Shown in pieces: positions 54,810-62,818 of a DNA stretch of 64,000 nucleotides. The stretch is from Cellulomonas_A sp047229345 (GTDB lineage: Bacteria > Actinomycetota > Actinomycetes > Actinomycetales > Cellulomonadaceae). The translations under genes and the position numbers were made by a program. A model generated the notes under the pieces. The model was not told the DNA's origin, did not search any database, and saw nothing but the letters and a program-made list of their open reading frames with translations. The DNA lies in contig NZ_JBFTER010000001.1 of the NCBI RefSeq assembly GCF_047229345.1, positions 1 through 64,000 on the forward strand. Reading direction: 5' to 3'. Numbering within the stretch: position 1 is the stretch's first letter; each line of letters opens with the position of its first letter.

Positions 54810-56591
54810 ATGCTTCGCCCCCAGGACACCCGGACGCGTGAGCGCAGGTCCCTCGCGGGGATCTGGCGCTTCCGGCTCGACGCCGAGGGTGCGGGCCGCC
54901 GCGACCGCTGGTTCACCGGCACGCTCGACGGGGCCGTCGACGTCCCGGTGCCCGCGAGCTACAACGACGTCCTCGCCGACGCCGCGGTGCGGGACCACGT
55001 CGGTGACGCCTGGTACCAGACGACCGTGCGGGTCCCGCGCGGGTGGGCCGGGGAGCGGATCGTGCTGCGCTTCGACTCCGCGACGCACCGAGCGGTGGTG
55101 TGGGTCGGCGACACGCAGGTCGCCGAGCACGAGGGCGGGTACACGCCGTTCGAGGTGGACGTGACGCACCTCGCGGTGCCCGGCGAGGAGCTCCGGGTGA
55201 CCGCGGTCGTCAACAACGAGCTCTCGTTCCAGACGATCCCGCCGGGCGTCGTCGAGGAGACGCCGCACGGGCGCCGGCAGCGCTACTTCCACGACTTCTT
55301 CAACTACGCGGGCCTGCACCGCACGGTGTGGCTCTACGCGACGCCGACGACCTACGTCCGCGACGTCACGGTGGTCACCGACCTCGACGGGACGACCGGG
55401 GTCGTGCGCTGGGCCGTCGAGTCCTCGGGCGACGCCGCCCGCACCACGCGGGTCACGCTGCGCGACGCCGAGGGTCGCGTCGTGGCCACGGGCGAGGGTG
55501 AGCAGGGGGAGCTGCGCGTCGAGGACGCCCACCTGTGGGCGCCCGGCGACGGGTACCTGCACGAGCTCGACGTCGAGCTCGTCGGCGAGGACGGCGCGAC
55601 GCTCGACAGCTACCTCCAGACGGTCGGCATCCGCACGGTCGAGGTCCGTGGCATCGAGTTCATCATCAACGGCGAGCCGTTCCACTTCACCGGCTTCGGC
55701 AAGCACGAGGACAGCGCCGTGCGCGGCAAGGGCCACGACGACGCGTTCCTCGTGCACGACTTCGCGCTGCTCGACTGGATCGGCGCCAACTCGTTCCGGA
55801 CGTCGCACTACCCGTACGCCGACGAGGTGTACGACTACGCGGACCGCCACGGCGTCGTCGTGATCGACGAGGTCGCGGCCGTCGGGCAGAACATGGGCCT
55901 CGGGGGAGGGATCTTCGGCACCCAGGGCTACGTGACGTTCTCCCCGGAGACGGTGAACGACACCTCCCGCGAGGTGCACGCGCAGGCGATCCGCGAGCTG
56001 GTCGCCCGCGACAAGAACCACCCCAGCGTCGTGCTGTGGTCGATCGCGAACGAGCCCGAGTCGGACACCGACGCGGCGCGCGCGTACTTCGAGCCGCTGT
56101 TCGCCCTGACCAAGGAGCTCGATCCGACGCGGCCCGTCGGCTTCGTCAACGTCATGCTCGCGCCGCACGGGAAGTGCCAGGTCTCCCAGTTCGGCGACGT
56201 GCTCATGCTCAACCGCTACTACGGCTGGTACGTCAACAGCGGCGACCTCGTCGCCGCCGAGGCCGCCTGGCGCGAGGAGCTCGAGGCGTGGGCCGGCGAC
56301 GGCAAGCCGATCATCATCACCGAGTACGGCGCGGACACCCTGCCCGGCCTGCACTCGGTCACGCCGGTGCCGTGGACCGAGGAGTACCAGGTCGAGTACC
56401 TCGAGATGAACCACCGCGTGTTCGACGACGTCGACGCGGTGGTCGGCGAGCACGTGTGGAACTTCGCGGACTTCCAGACGTCGTCCGGCGTGATGCGCGT
56501 CGGCGGCAACAAGAAGGGCGCGTTCACCCGTGACCGCCAGCCCAAGGCCGCCGCGCACGCGCTGCGCCGGCGGTGGACCCGGCAGCCGTGA
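54810..56591 (+). CDS. uidA: beta-glucuronidase (GH2)
   Basis: Releases D-glucuronate from beta-glucuronides. The 593-residue protein has the jelly-roll, Ig and TIM-barrel modules of GH2. The acid/base is Glu415 (IANEPES), the nucleophile is Glu505 (ITEYGAD), and NRYYGWY is present. The NKKGxFTRDRQPK motif near the C-terminus holds the Asn-x-Lys pair that recognises the glucuronate carboxylate, which supports true glucuronidase rather than galactosidase activity. There is no signal peptide. GGAGAGGAG precedes the ATG. LacI-type control is visible upstream. Confidence 0.95.
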   Translation: MLRPQDTRTRERRSLAGIWRFRLDAEGAGRRDRWFTGTLDGAVDVPVPASYNDVLADAAVRDHVGDAWYQTTVRVPRGWAGERIVLRFDSATHRAVVWVGDTQVAEHEGGYTPFEVDVTHLAVPGEELRVTAVVNNELSFQTIPPGVVEETPHGRRQRYFHDFFNYAGLHRTVWLYATPTTYVRDVTVVTDLDGTTGVVRWAVESSGDAARTTRVTLRDAEGRVVATGEGEQGELRVEDAHLWAPGDGYLHELDVELVGEDGATLDSYLQTVGIRTVEVRGIEFIINGEPFHFTGFGKHEDSAVRGKGHDDAFLVHDFALLDWIGANSFRTSHYPYADEVYDYADRHGVVVIDEVAAVGQNMGLGGGIFGTQGYVTFSPETVNDTSREVHAQAIRELVARDKNHPSVVLWSIANEPESDTDAARAYFEPLFALTKELDPTRPVGFVNVMLAPHGKCQVSQFGDVLMLNRYYGWYVNSGDLVAAEAAWREELEAWAGDGKPIIITEYGADTLPGLHSVTPVPWTEEYQVEYLEMNHRVFDDVDAVVGEHVWNFADFQTSSGVMRVGGNKKGAFTRDRQPKAAAHALRRRWTRQP

Positions 56592-56649
56592 CCGTGCAGC
56601 CGCGGCGGGCGTGGCCCGTCCGCCCGCTGGCCCGCGCGGCCGTCCCGGC

Positions 56650-56655
56650 TAGGGT
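56650..56655 (+). promoter_or_regulatory. possible -10 for larE-larB
   Basis: TAGGGT lies ~70 bp before the larE start, so the cofactor genes may also have a promoter of their own besides read-through from uidA. Confidence 0.3.
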
Positions 56656-56724
56656 CGGAGAGGTCGCCCCCGGCCGCGCCGAGCGCGTGGTCGTGACCCG
56701 CCCGATCCCGGCTCAGGAGGCCTG

Positions 56725-57606
56725 ATGCCCCAGCACGTCGAGCGGCCGTGGCTGCGGCTCCTGGACGACGCGGACCGCGACGCCGTCGAGAACCTCTCGG
56801 CGGCGCTGCGGTCCGCCGTGCCGTCCGGGCGCCTCGGCGTCGCGTTCTCCGGGGGCGTCGACTCCTCCGCCGTGCTCGCCCTGGCGACCGAGGCGCTCGG
56901 TGCGGCCCGCGTCGTCGCGGTCCTGGGCGTCTCGCCGAGCCTCGCGGCGGACGAGCGGTCCGCGGCGCACGACGTCGCCCGGGTCGTCGGCGCGCCGCTC
57001 GTCGAGGTCGAGACGCACGAGGGCGACAACCCCGAGTACCGGCGCAACGGGCCCGACCGCTGCTTCTTCTGCAAGGACGAGCTGTTCACGCGCATCGGCG
57101 CGGACGTCGTCGCCGCGCACGGGCTCACCGCGGTCGCCTACGGCGAGAACGCCGACGACGCGCGCCGCCCGGACCGGCCCGGCTCGCGCGCGGCGACCGA
57201 GCACCGGGTCCTGCGCCCGCTCGCCGACGCCGGGCTCGACAAGGCGGCCGTCCGCCGGGTCGCGCGCGCGCTCGCGCTGCCCTCCGCCGACAAGCCCGCG
57301 GCGCCGTGCCTCGCGTCGCGGATCCCGCACTTCGAGGAGGTCACCCCCGAGAAGCTCGCACAGGTCGACGCCGCCGAGGCCGAGCTCCGCCGCCTCGGGC
57401 TCGGCGACCTGCGCGTGCGGCACCACGGCGACGTCGCGCGGCTCGAGGTCCCGGTGCGCGACCTCGCGGCCGTCGTGAGCGACGCGCTGCGCGAGGAGGT
57501 GTGGCGGGCCGTGCGCTCCGCGGGCTTCCGGTTCGTCGCGGTCGACCTCGCCGGCGTCCAGTCCGGGGCGTTCACGCTCCCGCTCGTCGGGGTGCGCGGT
57601 GCCTGA
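56725..57606 (+). CDS. larE: LarE, sacrificial sulfur transferase for nickel-pincer cofactor
   Basis: An ATP-dependent PP-loop enzyme of 293 residues that donates sulfur to the pyridinium cofactor precursor. The PP-loop is FSGGVDSS (~42-49). CFFCKDELF and AYGENADD follow. The conserved Cys in PAAPCLASRI (~195) corresponds to the sacrificial Cys of Lactobacillus LarE, so this is the Cys-donor type. A consensus AGGAGG lies 5 nt before the ATG. It overlaps larB by 8 bp. Confidence 0.94.
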   Translation: MPQHVERPWLRLLDDADRDAVENLSAALRSAVPSGRLGVAFSGGVDSSAVLALATEALGAARVVAVLGVSPSLAADERSAAHDVARVVGAPLVEVETHEGDNPEYRRNGPDRCFFCKDELFTRIGADVVAAHGLTAVAYGENADDARRPDRPGSRAATEHRVLRPLADAGLDKAAVRRVARALALPSADKPAAPCLASRIPHFEEVTPEKLAQVDAAEAELRRLGLGDLRVRHHGDVARLEVPVRDLAAVVSDALREEVWRAVRSAGFRFVAVDLAGVQSGAFTLPLVGVRGA

Positions 57607-58291
57607 GCGCTGGGCACCGCCGCCGGCGCTCGCGGACTTCGTCGAGCTCGACCACGACCGCGCGCAGCGCCGCGGGTTCCCCGAGGCCGTCCTGTGCGCG
57701 TCGAAGTCGGTCGAGCAGGTGCGCGTCATCGCCGCCCAGGTGCGCGACCGCGACGCGCGCACGCTCTTCACGCGGGTGACGGACGCGCAGGTGGACGTGC
57801 TGCTCGACGAGCTCCCCGGCGCCGCGCACGACCCCGACGCCCGGCTGGTGGCGTGGCCGGGGGAGCCGCCCGAGGCGACCGGGGGTCTCGTCGTGGTGCT
57901 CGCCGCCGGGACGTCCGACCTCCCGGTCGCACGCGAGGCCGCGCTCACGGCACGCCACCTCGGGCGGCCCGTCGAGACCGTCGTGGACGTCGGCGTCGCG
58001 GGCCTGCACCGCGTGCTCGGGCACCTCGACCTCGTGCGCTCCGCCCGGGCGCTCGTGGTCGTCGCCGGCATGGACGGCGCGCTGCCGGGCGTCGTCGCCG
58101 GGCTCGTCGAGGCGCCCGTGGTCGCGGTGCCGACGTCGGTGGGCTACGGCGCGGCGTTCGAGGGGCTCGCGCCGCTGCTCACGATGCTCAACGCGTGCGC
58201 ACCCGGCGTGGCGGTGGTCAACATCGACAACGGCTACGGCGCCGGGCACCTCGCCGCGCAGGTCGCGGCCCCGTGGCGGCACGCGGGCTGA
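57599..58291 (+). CDS. larB: LarB, nicotinate adenine dinucleotide carboxylase/hydrolase
   Basis: First enzyme of nickel-pincer nucleotide synthesis, carboxylating NaAD at C5 and cleaving its phosphoanhydride. The 230-residue protein has a PurE-like C-terminal half: VVLAAGTSDLPVAREAALTARHLG, VVDVGVAGLHRVL, VVVAGMDGALPGVVAGLV and PVVAVPTSVGYGAAFEGLAPLLTMLNACAPGVAVVNIDNGYGAG (conserved blocks). The GTG start lies within the end of larE. Confidence 0.94.
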   Translation: MPERWAPPPALADFVELDHDRAQRRGFPEAVLCASKSVEQVRVIAAQVRDRDARTLFTRVTDAQVDVLLDELPGAAHDPDARLVAWPGEPPEATGGLVVVLAAGTSDLPVAREAALTARHLGRPVETVVDVGVAGLHRVLGHLDLVRSARALVVVAGMDGALPGVVAGLVEAPVVAVPTSVGYGAAFEGLAPLLTMLNACAPGVAVVNIDNGYGAGHLAAQVAAPWRHAG

Positions 58292-58385
58292 CGCGGCACG
58301 TCGGCTGACGGAGCGGCGGCGCGCGGACCACAGCGCCGGGTCCGCCGTCAGGACGCGCGCGGGCGCACGGGCGCGCGGCCTGCGC

Positions 58386-59807
58386 TCACCCCTCCGAGGC
58401 CGAGCCGTCCGCTCCCGCCCGGTCCGCCGGGGCGACGCCCGCCCGGCTGCCGTCCCACGACGCGCCCGCCACGAGCCCGGCAGCCGCGGCAGCGGAGTGC
58501 GCGGCCTCCAGCACGCGCGCAGCCGGCACGTCCGACGCGCTGGCGAGGGCCGCCACGTCCTCGAACTCCGGCATCGCCTGGACGACGACGCCCGCGCGGT
58601 GACCGACCTTGATCCGCACGACGCCGCTGCCGGGGCCCTCGCCGGTGGACGCCGTGGCGGGCTCCGGACGCTCGCGGGTGTGCGAGCGCTCGTGCTCGCG
58701 TGCGGTGGGGGCACCGGCACGGGCGGCCGTCACGTCGACCTCGACCGGGACCCAGGCCCGGTCGAGCACGTCCTTGTCGACGGTGCTCACGCGCACCCCG
58801 AGCGTCGTCGTGTGGGCGAGGACGAGCACGCGGAGGGCGTCGGCGACCGACGGGTCGGCGAGCACGTGGAGCGTGTGCGCGGGGCGGCCCTTCTTCATGA
58901 GGATCGGCGTGAGCCACGCGTCGGACGCCCCGGCGGCGAGGAGGCGGGCGAGCACCCCGGGCCACAGCCGCGGGTCGAGGTCGTCGACGTTGGTCTCGAG
59001 CACCACCGCGGGCTCGGTCTGCGCGCGCGCCCCGGCGAGCGGCGCCCGGGAGCCGGCGCCGGTGCCGAGTGCGAGCCGCACCACGTTCGCGCGGTCGGCT
59101 CGGTCGCGTGTGCCCGCCCCGATCCCGGTGCGCTCGACGCGCATCGCGGGCAGCGGGCCCGACGCCGAGGCGAGCGCGGTCACGAGTGCGAGGCCGGTCG
59201 GCGTCGCGAGCTCTCCGCGGCCGCCCGCGAGGACGTCCCAGCCGCGCGCGAGCTCGAGCACCGCGGGCGCAGGCACCGGCAGGGTGCCGTGGTGCGCCTC
59301 GATGGTGCCCGAGCCGAGCGCGACGGGGGAGACGACGACGTGCTCCGCACCCAGGCTCACGACCCCCGCGCAGGACCCGACGACGTCCGCGATCGCGTCG
59401 AGCGCGCCGACCTCGTGGAAGTGCACGTCCTCGGGCGGGACGCCGTGCACGCGGCCCTCGGCGTCGGCGAGGCGCGTGAACGCCGCGAGGGCCGCGGCGC
59501 GGACGGGCGGGTCCAGGTCGGCGTCGTCGAGCAGCCCGCGGATGGTCGACCACGTGCGGTGCGGGGGGTCGTCGACGAGCACCTCGACCTCGACCTTGGT
59601 GGCGCGCAGCCCGGCGCGCGTGACCGTCGCCGCCGTGAGCCGGACCGAGCCCGGGATCACCGCGTCGACCGCCGCCTGCAGGGCGTCGAGCGCGACGCCC
59701 GCGTCGACGAGGGCGCCGAGCAGCATGTCGCCCGCGACACCGGCGGACGCGTCGACCCAGAGCACCCGTCCGGGGTCGACGGGGGACGCCTGGGGTTCGT
59801 GGCTCAT
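58386..59807 (-). CDS. larC: LarC, nickel insertion enzyme
   Basis: CTP-dependent cyclometallase that places nickel in the pincer cofactor. The 473-residue protein begins with VLWVDASAGVAGDMLLGALVDAG and has FHEVGALDAIADVVG, LPVPAPAVLEL, TPTGLAL and LETNVDDLDPRLW. It is one continuous frame, unlike the frameshifted larC1/larC2 of Lactobacillus plantarum. An inserted Arg/Glu/Thr-rich linker lies at ~370-410. The ATG at 59807 has AGGGTG upstream; a GTG at 59822 is an alternative. It is convergent with larB and preceded by a GGCAACG half-site at 59838. Confidence 0.93.
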   Translation of the reverse strand: MSHEPQASPVDPGRVLWVDASAGVAGDMLLGALVDAGVALDALQAAVDAVIPGSVRLTAATVTRAGLRATKVEVEVLVDDPPHRTWSTIRGLLDDADLDPPVRAAALAAFTRLADAEGRVHGVPPEDVHFHEVGALDAIADVVGSCAGVVSLGAEHVVVSPVALGSGTIEAHHGTLPVPAPAVLELARGWDVLAGGRGELATPTGLALVTALASASGPLPAMRVERTGIGAGTRDRADRANVVRLALGTGAGSRAPLAGARAQTEPAVVLETNVDDLDPRLWPGVLARLLAAGASDAWLTPILMKKGRPAHTLHVLADPSVADALRVLVLAHTTTLGVRVSTVDKDVLDRAWVPVEVDVTAARAGAPTAREHERSHTRERPEPATASTGEGPGSGVVRIKVGHRAGVVVQAMPEFEDVAALASASDVPAARVLEAAHSAAAAAGLVAGASWDGSRAGVAPADRAGADGSASEG

Positions 59808-59961
59808 GCCGTCACCCTGCACTGCGACCTGACCTGCGGCAACGGTGGACCGGCGACCGCGGGCTCGACCCCCGGACCACGGGACGAGCCGCGACGTCCG
59901 CTGCCCGGGTCGTCGGGGCTCGAGGCGTGCCCACGGCGCTCGGCCCTGGCGGGCTCCTCGC

Positions 59962-61401
59962 TCACGCGTTGCTCTCGGTGCGGTCGAGGGTCCACTCGGT
60001 GTGGAAGGTGCCCTCGCGGTCGGTGCGGCGGTAGGTGTGGGCGCCGAAGAAGTCGCGCTGGGCCTGGATCAGGTTCGCGGGCAGGCGCTCGGCGCGGACC
60101 CCGTCGTAGTAGGCCAGGGAGGAGGAGAACGCGGGGGTCGGGACGCCGGCGAACGCGGCGGCGGCCACGATCCGGCGCCAGGCGCCCACGCCGTTGCCGA
60201 CGGCCCCGACGAAGTAGGGGTCGGCCAGCAGCAGGGGCAGGTTCGCGTCGCGCTGGTAGGCCTCGGTGATCCGGTTGAGGAACCGGGCCCGGATGATGCA
60301 CCCGCCCCGCCAGATCCGGGCCATCGCGCCGCGGTCGATGCCCCACCCGAACTGCTCGGACGCGGCGGCGATCTGGTCGAAGCCCTGGGAGTAGGCCACG
60401 ACCTTCGAGGCATACAGGGCCAGGCGCACGTCCTCGATGAACGCCTCGCGGTCGGTGACCTCGAACGGCTCGGCGCGGGCGACGAGGGTCCCGGCGGCGG
60501 CGGTGCGCTGCGGGACCGACCCGGACAGGGCCCGGGCGAAGGTGGCCTCGGCGATCCCGGTGATCGGGACCCCCAGGTCCAGGGCGTTCTGCACCGTCCA
60601 GCGCCCGGTGCCCTTCTGCTCGGCCCGGTCCAGCACCACGTCCACGAACGCGGCCCCGGTGGCGGGGTCGACGTGGGCGAGGACCTCGGCGGTGATCTCG
60701 ATCAGGAACGACTCCAGGTCGCCCTCGTTCCAGGTGGCGAAGATCTCCCCGATCTCCGCAGCCGAAGCGCCCAGGCCCTGCTTGAGCAGGTCGTAGGCCT
60801 CCGCGATGAGCTGCATGTCGGCGTACTCGATGCCGTTGTGCACCATCTTCACGAAGTGCCCCGCACCCTCCGGCCCCACATACGTGCAGCAGGGGACGCC
60901 GTCGACCTTCGCGGAGATGTCCTCCAGGATCGGGCCCAGCACCGCATAGGACTCCCGCGAACCGCCCGGCATGATCGACGGGCCGAGCAGCGCCCCCTCC
61001 TCACCCCCCGAGACACCACTGCCGACGAAGTGCAGGCCGTGGGCCTTCAGCTCGGCCTCCCGGCGCACCGTGTCGGGGAAGTGGGCGTTCCCGGCGTCGA
61101 TCACGATGTCGCCCGCCTCCAGCAGCGGGACGAGCTCGGCGATGACCGCGTCGGTCGCGGGGCCGGCCTTGACCATGATCACGACCTTGCGCGGGCGCTC
61201 CAGGGAGGCCACGAAGTCGGCCATCGACTCCGAGGCCACGAACGTGCCCTCGTCCCCGTGGTCCGCGACCAGGGACTGGGTCTTCGCGTAGGACCGGTTG
61301 TGCACCGCGACCGTGTACCCGTGTCGCGCGAAGTTCCGCGCCAGGTTCCGACCCATCACAGCCAGACCCGTCACACCGATCTGAGCAGCTCCTTCGGGCA
61401 T
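59962..61401 (-). CDS. gnd: 6-phosphogluconate dehydrogenase, decarboxylating
   Basis: Oxidises 6-phosphogluconate to ribulose 5-phosphate. The 479-residue protein has the Rossmann loop GVTGLAVMGRNLARNF, the substrate block VGSGVSGGEEGALLGPSIMPGG, the catalytic GHFVKMVHNGIEYADMQ and the tail KRT-like HTYRRTDREGTFHTEW. NADP preference is suggested by NRSYAKTQ. GAGGAGAGG precedes the ATG. Its promoter region carries the same operator and 12-mer as uidA, so it probably belongs to the same LacI regulon and processes gluconate-level products. Confidence 0.96.
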   Translation of the reverse strand: MPEGAAQIGVTGLAVMGRNLARNFARHGYTVAVHNRSYAKTQSLVADHGDEGTFVASESMADFVASLERPRKVVIMVKAGPATDAVIAELVPLLEAGDIVIDAGNAHFPDTVRREAELKAHGLHFVGSGVSGGEEGALLGPSIMPGGSRESYAVLGPILEDISAKVDGVPCCTYVGPEGAGHFVKMVHNGIEYADMQLIAEAYDLLKQGLGASAAEIGEIFATWNEGDLESFLIEITAEVLAHVDPATGAAFVDVVLDRAEQKGTGRWTVQNALDLGVPITGIAEATFARALSGSVPQRTAAAGTLVARAEPFEVTDREAFIEDVRLALYASKVVAYSQGFDQIAAASEQFGWGIDRGAMARIWRGGCIIRARFLNRITEAYQRDANLPLLLADPYFVGAVGNGVGAWRRIVAAAAFAGVPTPAFSSSLAYYDGVRAERLPANLIQAQRDFFGAHTYRRTDREGTFHTEWTLDRTESNA

Positions 61402-61478
61402 CGCACGATCCTCTCCTCGTGGGCGTGACGGCCCGGACGTGTGCCCGGACGCCGCAGGGGACGCGCAGGCGTCCCGCA

Positions 61479-61490
61479 CCCCATTCACCG
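61479..61490 (-). promoter_or_regulatory. CGGTGAATGGGG element of the gnd promoter
   Basis: Exact match on the - strand to the 12-mer in the uidA promoter, 17 bp after the operator. Likely contains the -10 region. Confidence 0.55.
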
Positions 61491-61507
61491 TCGCCGGACA
61501 CGCGGGT

Positions 61508-61521
61508 GGCAAGCGGTTGTC
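61508..61521. promoter_or_regulatory. LacI-type operator upstream of gnd
   Basis: Read toward gnd it is GACAACCGCTTGCC. The core CAACCGCTTG is identical to that at 54714, and the two differing bases are symmetric (R/Y). It lies ~107 bp before the gnd ATG. Confidence 0.72.
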
Positions 61522-61587
61522 GTCACTTGCCCGCGCGGAGCACGCGGCCGGCGCGGACCCAGGCGGCCGCCGGAGCGCGGCCCCGGG

Positions 61588-62244
61588 CTACACCCGGGCG
61601 TCGTCCCCCGGGCCGGTGCCCGGCGGGCGCGGCGCGTGCAGCCCGAGGTGCAGGCCGACCATCCGGATCGTGAAGCACACCGCCGCCGCCCCGAGGGCCG
61701 CCGGGAGGCCGAGCACCTCGTCGACCCCGCCGGTCGCCGCCGCGACGGCCAGCGCCGCACCGACGAGCGCCGGGATCGCGTAGACGCCGCTGCTCAGCAC
61801 GCTCGGGACCTGCCGGACCAGCACGTCGCGCAGCGTCCCTCCACCGACCCCGGTGACCGCACCGAGGATGATCGCCTGCATCGGCCCCGCGCCGAGCTCG
61901 AGCGCCCGGCCCGCCCCGGTCACCGCAAAAAGGCTCAGGCCCGCGGCGTCGAGCACCTCGATCGGGTTGCTGAACCGGCTGAGCCCGCGGCTGAAGGCGA
62001 ACGCGACCAGCCCTCCGGCCGCTGCCACCGTCAAATAGCGCCAGTCCACGAACGTCGCGGGCGGCAGGGCGCCGAGCAGGACGTCCCGCAGGATGCCGCC
62101 GCCGACGGCGGTGATCGCCGCGAGCGTCACGACGCCGACGATGTCGACGTGCGCCACACGGATCGCGGTCAGCCCGCCGTTCAGCGCGAACGCGAACGTG
62201 CCCACCAGGTCGAGCACGAGGAGCACGGTCGTCGTGGTGGTCAC
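61588..62244 (-). CDS. TRIC-type cation channel (UPF0126)
   Basis: A 218-residue integral membrane protein with seven hydrophobic helices in two repeats. Each repeat has the UPF0126 signature: ITAVGGGILRDVL (~45-57) and VTGVGGGTLRDVL (~130-142). Prokaryotic TRIC proteins form trimeric monovalent cation channels. The GTG start has a TAGACC box 6 nt upstream, a weak leaderless candidate. It lies upstream of gnd on the same strand, but the gnd operator sits between them. Confidence 0.9.
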   Translation of the reverse strand: MTTTTTVLLVLDLVGTFAFALNGGLTAIRVAHVDIVGVVTLAAITAVGGGILRDVLLGALPPATFVDWRYLTVAAAGGLVAFAFSRGLSRFSNPIEVLDAAGLSLFAVTGAGRALELGAGPMQAIILGAVTGVGGGTLRDVLVRQVPSVLSSGVYAIPALVGAALAVAAATGGVDEVLGLPAALGAAAVCFTIRMVGLHLGLHAPRPPGTGPGDDARV

Positions 62245-62297
62245 GACACGGGTCTACCGCACGCGCGGTGTCCCGGCCGCTCACGACGCCCGCTGGC

Positions 62298-62303
62298 TAC
62301 GCT
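62298..62303 (+). promoter_or_regulatory. -10 box for leaderless GNAT gene
   Basis: TACGCT lies 6 nt before the GTG at 62310 and supports that start over the GTG at 62268. Confidence 0.5.
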
Positions 62304-62309
62304 CGGGAG

Positions 62310-62813
62310 GTGCTCCTGCGCCCCTTCCGCGACGACGACGACGCCGCCGCGACGCTCGACGTGTTCCGCCGCGCGATCACGGTCCTCGCGAGCCGCGACT
62401 ACACCGCGGAGCAGGTCGCCGCGTGGGCGAGCCCGGACATCGACCCGGCGGTCTGGGCCGAGCGGCGCGCGGCGAGCCGGACCCAGGTCGCGGAGGTCGA
62501 CGGCCGCGTCGTCGGCTTCACCGACGTCGACGAGGACGGGTACGTCGACATGCTCTTCGTGGACCCGGACGTCGCACGGCAGGGCGTCGGCTCGGCGCTC
62601 CTGCGCTGGGCGCGGGCGACGGCCGTGGAGCTCGGCGCGCACGCGCTGACGACGAACGCGAGCCTGACCGCGCGCCCCGCGTTCGAGGCGCACGGCTTCG
62701 TGGTCGTCGCCGAGCAGCACCCCGTGCTCCGGGGGGTCGAGCTGACGAACTTCCGGATGCGGTGCGCCCTCGACCCCGACCTGCGGCGAGAGGCGGGCGG
62801 CGCGGCCGGCTGA
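62310..62813 (+). CDS. GNAT-family N-acetyltransferase
   Basis: A 167-residue single GNAT domain beginning LLRPFRDDDDAAATLDVF. It has the acetyl-CoA loop VDPDVARQGVGSALLRWA (~85-102) and the late NASLTARPAFEAHGFVVV motif. It resembles YjaB/PA4534-type small acetyltransferases; the substrate is unknown. The start follows from the leaderless promoter; an upstream GTG at 62268 would add 14 residues before the domain. Confidence 0.87.
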   Translation: MLLRPFRDDDDAAATLDVFRRAITVLASRDYTAEQVAAWASPDIDPAVWAERRAASRTQVAEVDGRVVGFTDVDEDGYVDMLFVDPDVARQGVGSALLRWARATAVELGAHALTTNASLTARPAFEAHGFVVVAEQHPVLRGVELTNFRMRCALDPDLRREAGGAAG

Positions 62814-62818
62814 CGGTC

